Assembly (NCBI RefSeq): GCF_004217315.1
Contig: NZ_SGWR01000002.1
Span: 488,414 to 552,413, forward strand
Direction of reading: 5' to 3'
Origin: Corticibacter populi
GTDB taxonomy: Bacteria; Pseudomonadota; Gammaproteobacteria; Burkholderiales; Burkholderiaceae_C
DNA: 64,000 nucleotides
Position 1 is the first letter of the stretch. Every line of letters starts with the position of its first letter. Under the pieces are notes generated by a model. That model made no database searches and was not told the DNA's origin. It was given only the letters and a program-made list of their open reading frames with translations. Both the position numbers and the translations under genes were made by a program. This document shows, in pieces, positions 39,443-47,930 of this stretch.

Positions 39443-41412
39443 CAGAAGCTCACGTTGAGACCGACGAAATAGCGCCGGCCTTCGTCGGCACGGCTGTAGA
39501 CGCTGACATCGTCATTGGCCAGGCGCTTGTCGGTGAGGTTCTCGATGCCGCCCTGCAGGCTGACGCGCGGGTTCAGGGCGTAATCCAGATACCAGTGCAG
39601 CAGTGTGTATGCCGGACGGTCCGATTCGGTGGCGGAGCGATACTGCGAACCGGTGTATTCCACCCGCAGGCGTGTACTCAGCGCATCCAGCGCGGCCCAT
39701 TCCAGCGATGCATTGGCGCTGTGGCGGGCGCGTTCGGCCAGGCGCAGGCCGGTGCTGCGGTTGGTCGCATCCAGCCAGGTGTAGTTGGCATCGAGCCGCA
39801 GGCGGCCGGGCAGCAGGGTGGAAGCCGTCAGCTCCAGCCCGCGCAGGCGGGCGCGGCTGATGTTTTCATACTCCAGGCAGATCTTGCCTGCCTCGAAGCA
39901 AGTGGGCTGGCGCACCGTCTCGACCAGGTTTTTCACGTCGTTGTTGAACAGCGTGGCACTGGCCTGCCAGCTGCCGCGATCGAGCGCAGCCCCGAGTTCG
40001 AAGGACTGGTTGGTCTCCGGCCTGAGCGCTGGGTTGCCACGGATGATGCCGCGTCCGCCAATGGCTGCGCGCGACTCGTATTCAGACGAGAGCTGCTTGA
40101 GGGTGGGGGCCTTGAAGCCCCGGCCCACGCCGACCTTGATGGTCCAGGCTTCGCTGGGACGGTAGAGCAAATAGGCCCTGGGGCTGGTTTCCCGCCCGAA
40201 GTCCTCATGCTGGTCGAAGCGGCTGCCCAGCACCAGCTCCCACTGCTGGCCAAGCCGGATCTCATCCTGTGCAAACAGCGCATAGTGGTTCTGCGCCTTC
40301 TTGCCGGCGAGGTTCACGGTAGGGTCTTCCAGCCTTTCGCGGCGTGCCTCGGCCCCCAGCGTCAGGCGCTGGGTGGTGCCCACCGCCAGCGAAACCTGGC
40401 CATCGAGCACCGTGTCCACAAAATGGTTGGGCCCGGTTTCCGTGCCGCCATCGCTGCGGCTGGCCCGGCGGTCGAGCGCGCTACGGTAGATGCGCACCCG
40501 GCTGCTGCCCCAAGCCCATTCGCCCGTGTGGGACAGTGCGTAGCGGCGGCGATCGGCCCGGTTCTCGGTGCGGTAGACGGCACCCGCCGTGCCGGCACGC
40601 TCGCCATCGAGTTCTTCCTTTCCTGCATCGACGGAGAGGTCAATGCGCTGGCGGGAATCCGGCGTCCATGTCAGGCCCACATGACCCATGCTGGCATGGT
40701 TCTCGTCGAGCGCAGTCAGCGCCGTATTGCCGGCCGCGCGCAGGGCGTTGCGGCGCTTGAACTCGCCCCACGCGTTCAGGCCCAGCGTGCCCGGCACCAA
40801 TGGCCCGCCCACATAAAGGCCGCTTCGGAAGCGGCTACCGCTGCCGCTGCGTCCGGTGGTCAACGCGGTGCTGCTCCACTCGCCATGCCAGGCATCGGTG
40901 GCGCTGCGGGTGATGGCATTGACCACACCGCCCAGCGCCTCCGAACCATAGAGCGAGGACATGGGCCCGCGCACCGCTTCGACCCGCTCGATGGCCACCG
41001 CCGGCGTCCAGCCCAGCTCGAAGTCCGAATGTGCAATGGCCGCCGAAGAGGTGCTGATGCGCTGACCGTCGACCAGCACCAGGGTGTGCGACGGATCCAT
41101 GCCCCGGATGGAAATGCCGCGCCGCCCCAGACCGACGCTGTCGTCAATGCGCAGGCCGGGCAGGCCGTCGAGCGCATCGGCGAGGTCATGCACCGGACGC
41201 TGGCGCAATTCGGCGCCGTCGACCACCGACACGCTGGCCGGCGCATCGGATAGCGCGCGCGCACCGGTCGTGGCGGTCACGACGATTTCGTCGAGGGCGG
41301 CCGGCGCAACCGCCTGCTGGGCATGCACGCCGCAGGAAGCCAGCCCCAGGCTGCAGGCCAGAAGACGGGAAGCCGCACGGCGCGGACGGTGGCACAGGGA
41401 TCGAGAGAACAT
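39442..41412 (-). CDS. TonB-dependent outer-membrane receptor (heme/corrinoid type)
   Basis: Outer-membrane receptor of 656 residues. A signal peptide (about 1-31) precedes a TonB box, LDEIVVTAT, then the plug (RQRPVHDLADALDGLPG; RGISIRGMDPSHTLVLVDG; VEAVRGPMSSLYGSEALGGVVN) and a 22-strand barrel ending in a terminal phenylalanine (FVGLNVSF). CirA/BtuB/heme receptor subfamily is likely. The loops contain no His-rich zinc motif, in contrast to the receptor at 44233. It is first in the operon with the CobN-like chelatase and motor genes, so its substrate is probably a porphyrin or corrinoid. A possible Fur-type site lies upstream. Confidence 0.92.
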   Translation of the reverse strand: MFSRSLCHRPRRAASRLLACSLGLASCGVHAQQAVAPAALDEIVVTATTGARALSDAPASVSVVDGAELRQRPVHDLADALDGLPGLRIDDSVGLGRRGISIRGMDPSHTLVLVDGQRISTSSAAIAHSDFELGWTPAVAIERVEAVRGPMSSLYGSEALGGVVNAITRSATDAWHGEWSSTALTTGRSGSGSRFRSGLYVGGPLVPGTLGLNAWGEFKRRNALRAAGNTALTALDENHASMGHVGLTWTPDSRQRIDLSVDAGKEELDGERAGTAGAVYRTENRADRRRYALSHTGEWAWGSSRVRIYRSALDRRASRSDGGTETGPNHFVDTVLDGQVSLAVGTTQRLTLGAEARRERLEDPTVNLAGKKAQNHYALFAQDEIRLGQQWELVLGSRFDQHEDFGRETSPRAYLLYRPSEAWTIKVGVGRGFKAPTLKQLSSEYESRAAIGGRGIIRGNPALRPETNQSFELGAALDRGSWQASATLFNNDVKNLVETVRQPTCFEAGKICLEYENISRARLRGLELTASTLLPGRLRLDANYTWLDATNRSTGLRLAERARHSANASLEWAALDALSTRLRVEYTGSQYRSATESDRPAYTLLHWYLDYALNPRVSLQGGIENLTDKRLANDDVSVYSRADEGRRYFVGLNVSF

Positions 41413-41434
41413 GGGGTGGATGGCATAAATTAAC

Positions 41435-41480
41435 GATAACTTGATATCATATACAAAATTTGATTTCTAATTATCAATAA
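41435..41480. promoter_or_regulatory. AT-rich regulatory region between receptor and small gene
   Basis: The 68-base divergent gap is very AT-rich. It contains the palindrome TGATATCA (41442-41449) after GATAAC, and TTGATA (41441-41446) facing TATCAA (41472-41477). TATCAATAAA at 41472-41481 differs by one base from the ten-base motif shared by the ZIP and zinc-operon promoters. A Fur-family repressor site is likely but the exact operator is not defined. Confidence 0.45.
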
Positions 41481-41711
41481 ATGACCGGCATGCCACCTGC
41501 TCCCGTGATTCCCCGCTCCTATGCGCAATGGCGCCACTGCATCGTCCACGAATGCGGCCTGACGCTCACAGCGGCCTACATCGCCGAACGCCTGCAAGCG
41601 CTGAACCAGGCCGATTCGCAGGAAACGCTGCGCTTCAGGCGGCTCTATGGGGATGCGCACTGGCAGGCCGTGTGCGGCTGGTTCGCCCAAGCCCGGCAGG
41701 AAGCGGGCTAA
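41481..41711 (+). CDS. Small hypothetical protein divergent from the heme-type operon
   Basis: Predicted protein of 76 residues, not recognised. It has no signal peptide or membrane helix. It contains three cysteines (CIVHECG near residue 20, and VCGWF near 65) and aromatic pairs (YAQWRHC, HWQAVCGWF), with a helical, slightly basic middle. Codon use and GC content match the genome, and the start lies immediately after an AT-rich control region shared with the TonB receptor operon, so co-regulation by metal is plausible. An internal ATG at 41490 is an alternative start. Confidence 0.65.
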   Translation: MTGMPPAPVIPRSYAQWRHCIVHECGLTLTAAYIAERLQALNQADSQETLRFRRLYGDAHWQAVCGWFAQARQEAG

Positions 41712-41768
41712 GAACCTGTTGACGATCTTTTGACCCGCCAGAGACGGCGCGGTCCGAGCACAGTCCCG

Positions 41769-42785
41769 TCAACCGGCTGCAGCGGGTCGCAGGCAACGCG
41801 CCGGATCGCGCAGCAACAGATGACGCAGCAGCGTCAGGTGCGGGAACTCCAGCAGCATGCCGATGATGATGGCGGCATGCACCAGCGGCTGCCCAGGCAG
41901 CGCCGCCATGGTCACGGCCAGCATCAGCGGCGCGTTGCGTGCCGCCATCGTCATGGTCAGCAATGCATGCTCCGGGTGTTCCAGATGCGCCAGCCGGCCG
42001 AGCAGCTCGCCCAGCATGAAGGTGGCGATGAAGAACAGAAGCACCGCCAGCAACAGCCAGCCGAGCATGCCGCGTTGCGCCAGCAGCGTCTCGACGTTGG
42101 CAGCGAAGATTTCCGCCACCAGCAGCGCAATCACCCAGGGCGTGACGGCGTCCACCCGGGCCAGCAGCCGCTCGAAGCACGCCGGCCCCAGCAGCGCACG
42201 CAGCGCCTGGTGCGCGGTCATGGCCACCGCCAGCGGCAGCAGGAACCACTGCAACAGGGTGGTACCGATCACGCCGCCGTCGACCGGCACGACATGGCGC
42301 GTCACGAGGTGCAGGTAGAGCGGATAAAGCAGCAGCTGCAGCACCATGTTGATGGGGATCAACGCCGTGCCCAGCGCCACATTGCCCCGGGCCAGCCGGG
42401 TGAAGCCCAGGAACCAGTCGGTGCAGGGCGACATGAAGTAAATCACCAATCCGACCATGAAAAGCGGATGGTCGGGGAGGATGGCGCGGGCGATGCCCCA
42501 GCCGATGCAGGGCACCAGCACGAAGTTGGCCAGCAGCGCCAGCGCGATGAAGCGCAGGTGCCCGAGCGCACGCGCGAGGGCATCGAAACGCACACCGAAG
42601 AACAGCAACCCGATCAGCAGCAGCAAGGTGAGATCGACCTGCTCACCCAGCCAGGCACCTTGCTGCGGAAGGACATGGCCGATGGCCGCACCCACCGCGA
42701 TGGCCGCCAGCAGCAGCACGGAGATGCCCCCAGCAGCCATGCAACGCCGCAGCCCCGGCCAGTTCCCCGCCAGCCGCATCAGCAT
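41769..42785 (-). CDS. BASS-superfamily permease (ACR3/bile-acid:sodium symporter-like)
   Basis: Inner-membrane transporter of 338 residues with about ten hydrophobic helices. MSPCTDWFLGFTRLARGN and TALIPINMVLQ lie where BASS/ACR3 proteins have their conserved cross-over region, nearer to arsenite-type ACR3 relatives than to bile-acid carriers. The substrate is unknown. It starts 7 bases inside the end of the flavoprotein gene, so the two are translated together. As last gene of what looks like a zinc-limitation operon, transport of a product or substrate of the flavoprotein is a reasonable guess. Confidence 0.82.
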   Translation of the reverse strand: MLMRLAGNWPGLRRCMAAGGISVLLLAAIAVGAAIGHVLPQQGAWLGEQVDLTLLLLIGLLFFGVRFDALARALGHLRFIALALLANFVLVPCIGWGIARAILPDHPLFMVGLVIYFMSPCTDWFLGFTRLARGNVALGTALIPINMVLQLLLYPLYLHLVTRHVVPVDGGVIGTTLLQWFLLPLAVAMTAHQALRALLGPACFERLLARVDAVTPWVIALLVAEIFAANVETLLAQRGMLGWLLLAVLLFFIATFMLGELLGRLAHLEHPEHALLTMTMAARNAPLMLAVTMAALPGQPLVHAAIIIGMLLEFPHLTLLRHLLLRDPARCLRPAAAG

Positions 42786-43939
42786 TCGCAGCCCTCGCAG
42801 CAGTCACTGTTGCCGAACGGCCCCCAGGCGCCGCCGCTGCCCTGCAGCGCAGTGGCCTCGAGCCCCTGGCGCTCGGCAATGGCGCGGGCAACCAGGCCGA
42901 AGCGCTGGCGGAACTTGTAGATGAAGCAATAGATGCGCTGGTCGTGGCGCACCTGCGGTCCGACCAGAAACAGCCCGGGCGCGCGTGTCGATTCATCGCT
43001 GGCGCCCAGGCGGATGCGGCCCTCCTCGTCCCAATCCCAGAGGTCGGCGATCTGCCGCGCGCCGCCGCCCTTGAGAAACCCGGTGCCCAGGACGGGCGGC
43101 TGCGCCGTCTCCCAGTGGCGGCCATCGGCAGCACGGATGCGCCAGTTGCCGACGCTGCCGCGCACCACCTTCACCACGTCCGCACCGAAGACGATCTCCA
43201 GCCGCCCGCTGTCCATGGCCGCATAGAGGCGCTCGCGGCTGTAGGGCGAGAGCGACAGGCTGGGGTCGTAGGGACCATCCGGATCCCAGCTCGGCTTGCG
43301 CGCCAGCAAACGTACGCGGCGGCCCAGCCGCACCAGGTTCACGGCGGCATCCACACCGCTTTCATAACCACCGATGACGGTGCAGGCAGCGGCCGCGACA
43401 TCGTCCCAGCTCGTCACCTGCGCGTAGTGCGGACAATGCTCGGCACCGGGGAATGGCTGGAGGTCAGGAAACTGGTATTCGCCGGTGGCCCAGATCAGAT
43501 GGCGGGTCTGCAGCAGGCCCTTCTCGGTCTGCAGCGTAAAGCCGCCGGCGGGCAGGGCCTCGACCTGCCGCACCCCGCAGCCGCTGGCGATGGGCAGCAC
43601 ATGCGCCTTGGCAATGAACGCCAGATAGTTCGCATACTGCTCGCCGCTGAGGTGCTCGGCACCGGCGAAAATGGCGGGCGAACTCAGTTCGTTGACGGCG
43701 TTCAGATCCGCCAGCCCGAACGGGTTGCTGTGAAAAGAGGGCGTGATCAGCCGCGTCTGCACCGGCCAGCGCCGGAACGACTCGCCGATGCGATCCCGCT
43801 CGAGCACGCCATAGCGCAGCCCCGGCAGCTTGGCGAGGGCCAGCGCCATGCCGATGCCGGCCGCGCCGGCACCGACGATCACCGCATCCAGACGGGCGAT
43901 GTCCCCATCCGGCCCGGCAAACTCCTGCGCCTCTGTCAT
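42779..43939 (-). CDS. FAD/NAD(P)-binding flavoprotein (CzcO-like, COG2072 type) with Cys-rich tail
   Basis: Flavoprotein of 386 residues. FAD-binding motif VIVGAGAAGIGMALAL near residue 20 and a second Rossmann motif, TVIGGYESGVDAAVNL, near 190 suggest an FMO-like monooxygenase or reductase. The tail NSDCCEGCEC ends in Cys380, 381, 384 and 386, a metal- or thiol-binding look not usual in the family. The gene lies 108 nt after the L36 paralogue and overlaps the permease gene. The reaction is unknown. Linkage to metal-starvation genes suggests a part in metal handling, or modification of a small ligand. Confidence 0.82.
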   Translation of the reverse strand: MTEAQEFAGPDGDIARLDAVIVGAGAAGIGMALALAKLPGLRYGVLERDRIGESFRRWPVQTRLITPSFHSNPFGLADLNAVNELSSPAIFAGAEHLSGEQYANYLAFIAKAHVLPIASGCGVRQVEALPAGGFTLQTEKGLLQTRHLIWATGEYQFPDLQPFPGAEHCPHYAQVTSWDDVAAAACTVIGGYESGVDAAVNLVRLGRRVRLLARKPSWDPDGPYDPSLSLSPYSRERLYAAMDSGRLEIVFGADVVKVVRGSVGNWRIRAADGRHWETAQPPVLGTGFLKGGGARQIADLWDWDEEGRIRLGASDESTRAPGLFLVGPQVRHDQRIYCFIYKFRQRFGLVARAIAERQGLEATALQGSGGAWGPFGNSDCCEGCEC

Positions 43940-44047
43940 GGCCTGTATTGCCTTCCCTTTGGAACCTTGTTGACTGTGGCTTTGCCAGGCGGGGCAGCGA
44001 TCAGTACCGCTGCGGCAAGACCGATGGCGAGACCGATCGGCAAGGCT

Positions 44048-44200
44048 TTACCGGCCCTTGCGCTTGTTCTTGGCGCCTCCCTGGCGCGCATTGAAGCGCG
44101 GGTTGGATTTGCAGATCACGTAGATGCGGCCGCGGCGGCGCACCACCTGGCAGTCGCGGCTGCGATTCTTGGCTTCCTTGAGCGATGAGAGTACTTGCAT
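44048..44200 (-). CDS. rpmJ: Ribosomal protein L36, zinc-independent paralogue (YkgO-like)
   Basis: A 50-residue gene missing from simple long-frame lists. It begins [20 protein letters not shown] and continues through [21 protein letters not shown] with a basic tail. It resembles E. coli YkgO. The zinc ribbon of classical L36 (CxxC, C and H) is incomplete: the first cysteine and the histidine are replaced. Such C-minus L36 forms replace the zinc form when zinc is scarce and are usually Zur-repressed. A strong AAGGAGAC ribosome-binding site lies at 44209-44216. It is 32 nt after the ZnuD-like receptor, a telling context. Confidence 0.93.
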   Translation of the reverse strand: MQVLSSLKEAKNRSRDCQVVRRRGRIYVICKSNPRFNARQGGAKNKRKGR

Positions 44201-44232
44201 GGTGTGGGTCTCCTTGAAGATGGATGAAAGGA

Positions 44233-46347
44233 TCAGAAATCGAACTTGACGCCCACCATCAGGTTGCGCCCCCGCAGCGGCGAGGCATCCTTGACGAAGG
44301 AACTGTGGTTGAAGGCGAGCTTGTCGAGCGCATTGCCCAGGCGTGCATAGAGTTCATAGCCTTGGCCGGAATCGAGCCGGCCCTGCCAGGCCATCTGCAG
44401 GTTCAGCATGTCGTAGGCCGGGGTGCGGGTTTCATGGTCGGCAATGCGGTTCTGCGCAAAGCTCCGGTACCACTCGGCGCCAGCCGTCCAGGGCCCCGCG
44501 TGCCAGGCGACATCCAGCCCAAGCCGGTGCGACGGGATGCGCGGCACCTTTCCGCCATCGGTGAAACTGGCGCGCACGGCATCACCGAACACACCAACGC
44601 GCCACTGGCTGGTGAGCTGGTGGCTGATGCGCGCCTCCAGGCCCTTGAAGCTGGCGTCGCGCTGACGGTAGTCGATCAGGCGGAAGCTCTCGTGGCGATC
44701 CGTCGTGCTGGCGTAGATGTAGTTGCTGATGCGGTTGTAGAACGCCGTCAGCTCATAACGGGTGGCACCGCTGGTCTTGCGCAGGCTGATGTCGATGTTG
44801 TTCGACCGCTCGGCAGAAAGATCCGCGTTGCCCCGCTCCCAGGTGTTGGACGCCAGGTGGATGCCACTGGCGAACAGTTCCTCTGCGGTGGGCGCGCGCT
44901 CCGACCGCGAGGCACTGACGGCCAGCACGTGGCCGGGTGTGAAGTTCCAGCTCGCGCCTGCCGATACCGAGCCCATGCGGTGCCTGACGGTGCCGCGCCG
45001 GGTGCTGCCGTTCAGGAAGATGCTCTGCCATTCATAACGGCCGCTCAGCTCGAGGCGCCAGTCGCCCAGGCGATATTCCTCCAGCGCGAAAACGGCGCGG
45101 TTCTTCGTGTCGGTGGGCTCGACATAGGCTTCCTCACCGGTGGCGCTGAATTCGCGCCGGCTGTGCTGCGCGCCGACGAGGCCACGCAACTGCCCGGCCC
45201 CGAGCGCGATGCGTTGGTGCTCCAGTTCCAGGCGGGCATCGTGCGCCTGGTTCTTGAAGGTGGTGCCGATCTCGCCGTGATCGATTTCGTCATGGCGGTA
45301 ATCGGTGATGCCCGCGCGCAGGCGCGCCCGCGCAAAGCCCGGCAGCGGATCGCGCCACTCACCGCGGATGTCCCAGCGCCGGGTGTCCATATCCACCAGC
45401 GCAACTTCCTCTTCATGGCCATGTTCGTCGGTGCAATGCAGTTCGGTGCCATGCCAGTGGCAATCGCCGGAGGTGTCGCCTGCATCGTCCTCGCCGCAAT
45501 GCAGTGCGTTGCCATGCAGGTGGCAGTCCTCGTATTCGTGGCTGTGGCCGGGCAGGCCGTACTTGCTGCGCAAACGGCTGTAGGCCACGCCCAGGTAGCC
45601 GCGCTCATGGATGAACGACGCCCCCACGCTGCCGTACCAGGTGCGGTTGAAGGAGCCATCGACGCGTTCCTCGCTCCAGCCGCTGCCGACGCGGTAATCC
45701 TGTGCCGAGCGCTTGAGGCCCTCGACATGCAACGCGATGGGGCCGCTGCCACCGGTGAGCGAGAACAGGCCCACGCCTTCCCTGGCGGCCGTGTCCTTGC
45801 GCAGCTCCACGCTGCCTTCGGCGCCCTTGGCGGGAATCGCGGTGGGCACGCGGGCATCGCGCACATTGACGAGCCCGCCGGTGATGCCGCCGCCATACAG
45901 CAAGGTGGACGGCCCGCGCAGGATCTCCACCTCGCTCGCCAGCATCGGCTCGATGGCCACTGCATGGTCAGGACTGGAAGTGGAGGCATCCTGCACCTCG
46001 CTGCCATCCGAGAGGATGCGCACCCGCGCACCATCGGCACCGCGAATCACCGGCCGTCCGGCTCCGGCACCATAGTTGTTGTTGCGCACGCCGGGCAGGC
46101 CTTCGAGCGTCTCGCCCAGCGTGGCGGCACGGCGCTGCAGCAGATCCTGCGCATCGAGCAGTTCCACCGGCGTGGCCGATTCTTCCAGTGGCACATCCAG
46201 CACGCTGCCCGTGACGCGGACTTCGGACAGTTCGGGCGTTCGGGGGGACACGGCCTCGGCCTGCTGCGCCCAGGAAGTGCCGGCAGGTACGGCACAGGCG
46301 ATCGCACAGGTGAGGGCCAAGGGATGGCATCGGATGCGTGGCTTCAT
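44233..46347 (-). CDS. znuD: ZnuD-like TonB-dependent receptor with duplicated Cys/His loop
   Basis: Outer-membrane receptor of 704 residues with signal peptide (about 1-27), TonB-box-like ELSEVRVTG (39-47), plug ([34 protein letters not shown]) and barrel ending GVKFDF. The loop at residues 268-314 is packed with zinc-type ligands. Two near-identical copies of a CHxHGxxLHC pattern occur, [10 protein letters not shown] (275-284) and [10 protein letters not shown] (296-305), with extra His at 268, 270, 309 and 311. This is the zinc-receptor hallmark of ZnuD. It follows the AztD-like gene and precedes the zinc-free L36, so zinc import is well supported. Confidence 0.9.
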   Translation of the reverse strand: MKPRIRCHPLALTCAIACAVPAGTSWAQQAEAVSPRTPELSEVRVTGSVLDVPLEESATPVELLDAQDLLQRRAATLGETLEGLPGVRNNNYGAGAGRPVIRGADGARVRILSDGSEVQDASTSSPDHAVAIEPMLASEVEILRGPSTLLYGGGITGGLVNVRDARVPTAIPAKGAEGSVELRKDTAAREGVGLFSLTGGSGPIALHVEGLKRSAQDYRVGSGWSEERVDGSFNRTWYGSVGASFIHERGYLGVAYSRLRSKYGLPGHSHEYEDCHLHGNALHCGEDDAGDTSGDCHWHGTELHCTDEHGHEEEVALVDMDTRRWDIRGEWRDPLPGFARARLRAGITDYRHDEIDHGEIGTTFKNQAHDARLELEHQRIALGAGQLRGLVGAQHSRREFSATGEEAYVEPTDTKNRAVFALEEYRLGDWRLELSGRYEWQSIFLNGSTRRGTVRHRMGSVSAGASWNFTPGHVLAVSASRSERAPTAEELFASGIHLASNTWERGNADLSAERSNNIDISLRKTSGATRYELTAFYNRISNYIYASTTDRHESFRLIDYRQRDASFKGLEARISHQLTSQWRVGVFGDAVRASFTDGGKVPRIPSHRLGLDVAWHAGPWTAGAEWYRSFAQNRIADHETRTPAYDMLNLQMAWQGRLDSGQGYELYARLGNALDKLAFNHSSFVKDASPLRGRNLMVGVKFDF

Positions 46348-46442
46348 GGTATTGAACGAATCAACGGATCAGGGGAAGGATCAGGTCGGGAAGGCGGACG
46401 CATGGCGCCACACGGGTCGTGCGCGCTGGCACAAGGGCTGCG

Positions 46443-47747
46443 TCAGTGTTCGTGCTCGTCTTCGTGTTCGTGCGCGGCCATGCCCAACCACACCACACCG
46501 GTGGGCTTGAAGTTGAGCGGAATGCTGCCTTCGAGCTCGGCGTCGGCCATATGGATGAGATGCAGCTTCTGGCCCTGCGGATCGCTCAGCCAGACCTTGT
46601 CCTGCGCGCCACTGGCCGCAAAGGCCGGATAGGGCGCAGCCGCAGGCATGTCGGCGATGGCCGCGTCGATCTCGGCACGCTTGCTCCAGTCGGCGGTGGC
46701 AAGAATGTGCAGATCACCCTGCTCATCGAGCAGCAACAGGTTCTCGCCCTCGGCATCGAGCGCGTGGGCGCGATGGGTGCGTCCCTCGGCCCAGTTGATC
46801 GCCGTGATGCTGGCAGCAGCCGGATCGATCTCGAAGACGGCACCGCCGCTGCCCAACCCGACGAAAGTGGCCAAGTGTTCATTGCCGATGATGGTGCTGA
46901 TGCGCTGGCCATGCCCGATCTTGCTGGCGGTGAGACTCTCGCCTGCCTGGTGCACCACCAGCACACCGTCTTCACAGCCAAAGACCGTGTAGCTGGAATT
47001 GGAATGGCTGCCATGCAAACCCGGGCAGGCCACATCCAGAACACCTTCGTCGTGGAAATGATCGCCATGCAGGTGATACAGCTCCACCTGCGTCGGCGCG
47101 TTGCCATCGGCGGCACGCCAACTGCTGATCACCCAGTCGCCCCTCGGCTCTGCCGCGCCATGCATGGGCGTGCGCAGCGCCTGGCTGGCCAATGCCGCCT
47201 GGCCACTGCCGATGCTCGCATCACTGAGCAGGGTGAAGGACGCATTGGCCGCGCTGCTTGCATCGCCATCGAAGAAGACGGCGCCCAAACCATCGTGCGC
47301 CGAATAGTGGGTTGGCCGCACGCCGCTCAAGCGCAGGTTCAGCAGGGCAGGCGCTTCCTGGTAGTCGTGCGTGTGGTCGCCATGCTGCTCCAGCCAGATG
47401 CCACCGTCGATGAATTGCACCTGATTCTGCGTCCGCTGGAACAGCAGCGCATAGCGCCCCTCAGGGCTCGCATAGATGGCAGAGGGTGCGTTGTCCGCGG
47501 CGAAACTCGTCAGCACGCTGCCGTCATCGAGCTCCACCACATGCACCTGCGCGCTGTCTTGCTCCAGTACCACGAGACGGCCGGCCGTCTCGATGTGGCC
47601 ATGGCCGTCGTCATGTTCCTCGCCCGTGTCGTCTACAGGTGCCGTGATGTCCTCGACATCACTGCTGCCACCACCACAGGCTGCCAGAGCCATTGCGCAG
47701 GCTACCGTCAAAAAGCCCTGTTTCCATTGTGCCGACGAGATTCCCAC
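46443..47747 (-). CDS. AztD-like zinc-binding lipoprotein (beta-propeller)
   Basis: Lipoprotein of 434 residues with a GTG start behind an AAGGAGAAG ribosome-binding site. The signal ends in the lipobox LAAC, Cys24. His/Asp/Glu-rich stretches occur at both ends (EEHDDGHGHIE after the lipid anchor and HEHEDEHEH at the C-terminus) and in loops (HGDHTHDY; HLHGDHFHDEG). Beta-propeller-type repeats (VVLEQDSAQVHVVELDDG; SPEGRYALLFQR; GNEHLATFVGLGSGG) resemble AztD, the periplasmic zinc chaperone of the AztABCD importer. No aztABC is in view. It is first gene of the putative zinc operon. Confidence 0.82.
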   Translation of the reverse strand: MGISSAQWKQGFLTVACAMALAACGGGSSDVEDITAPVDDTGEEHDDGHGHIETAGRLVVLEQDSAQVHVVELDDGSVLTSFAADNAPSAIYASPEGRYALLFQRTQNQVQFIDGGIWLEQHGDHTHDYQEAPALLNLRLSGVRPTHYSAHDGLGAVFFDGDASSAANASFTLLSDASIGSGQAALASQALRTPMHGAAEPRGDWVISSWRAADGNAPTQVELYHLHGDHFHDEGVLDVACPGLHGSHSNSSYTVFGCEDGVLVVHQAGESLTASKIGHGQRISTIIGNEHLATFVGLGSGGAVFEIDPAAASITAINWAEGRTHRAHALDAEGENLLLLDEQGDLHILATADWSKRAEIDAAIADMPAAAPYPAFAASGAQDKVWLSDPQGQKLHLIHMADAELEGSIPLNFKPTGVVWLGMAAHEHEDEHEH

Positions 47748-47790
47748 GGTGCTTCTCCTTGCATGTCACTGAAATCGAAGCGTGGATTAG

Positions 47791-47823
47791 ATCATATTGA
47801 TAGATCAATATCAATAATATGAT
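47791..47823. promoter_or_regulatory. Palindromic operator/promoter of the zinc-type operon
   Basis: A perfect 8-2-8 palindrome, ATATTGAT-AG-ATCAATAT, lies at 47794-47811, nested in ATCATATT (47791-47798) and AATATGAT (47816-47823). On the minus strand TTATTG (47818-47813) and TATGAT (47796-47791), 16 bases apart, make a plausible promoter that the palindrome overlaps. This would suit repression by a Zur- or Fur-like protein. The regulator is not in the window. Confidence 0.6.
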
Positions 47824-47868
47824 GCATTTTTGCAGAAAGGGGCCGGGCAACCGCTCCCGACCAGCCAC

Positions 47869-47906
47869 AAAAAAGCCACTGCCGCGCAGATGGCACAGGC
47901 AGTGGC
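47869..47906 (-). terminator. Rho-independent terminator of cysK
   Basis: Read on the minus strand, GCCACTGCC (47906-47898) pairs with GGCAGTGGC (47883-47875) and is followed by six T (47874-47869). The 9-bp stem begins 25 bases after the cysK stop and closes the cysK transcript before the zinc-operon promoter. Confidence 0.88.
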
Positions 47907-47930
47907 TGGCGGTGGAAACGAGGCCGGGGA

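Noticed and set aside
41769-42785. Reading the permease as a bile-acid transporter
   Set aside because: The family name covers many substrates, and the sequence is closer to ACR3-like members; context suggests metal-related transport.
44224-46632. An 802-codon plus-strand frame over the ZnuD-like receptor
   Set aside because: Antisense shadow. The opposite strand carries signal peptide, TonB box, plug and barrel.
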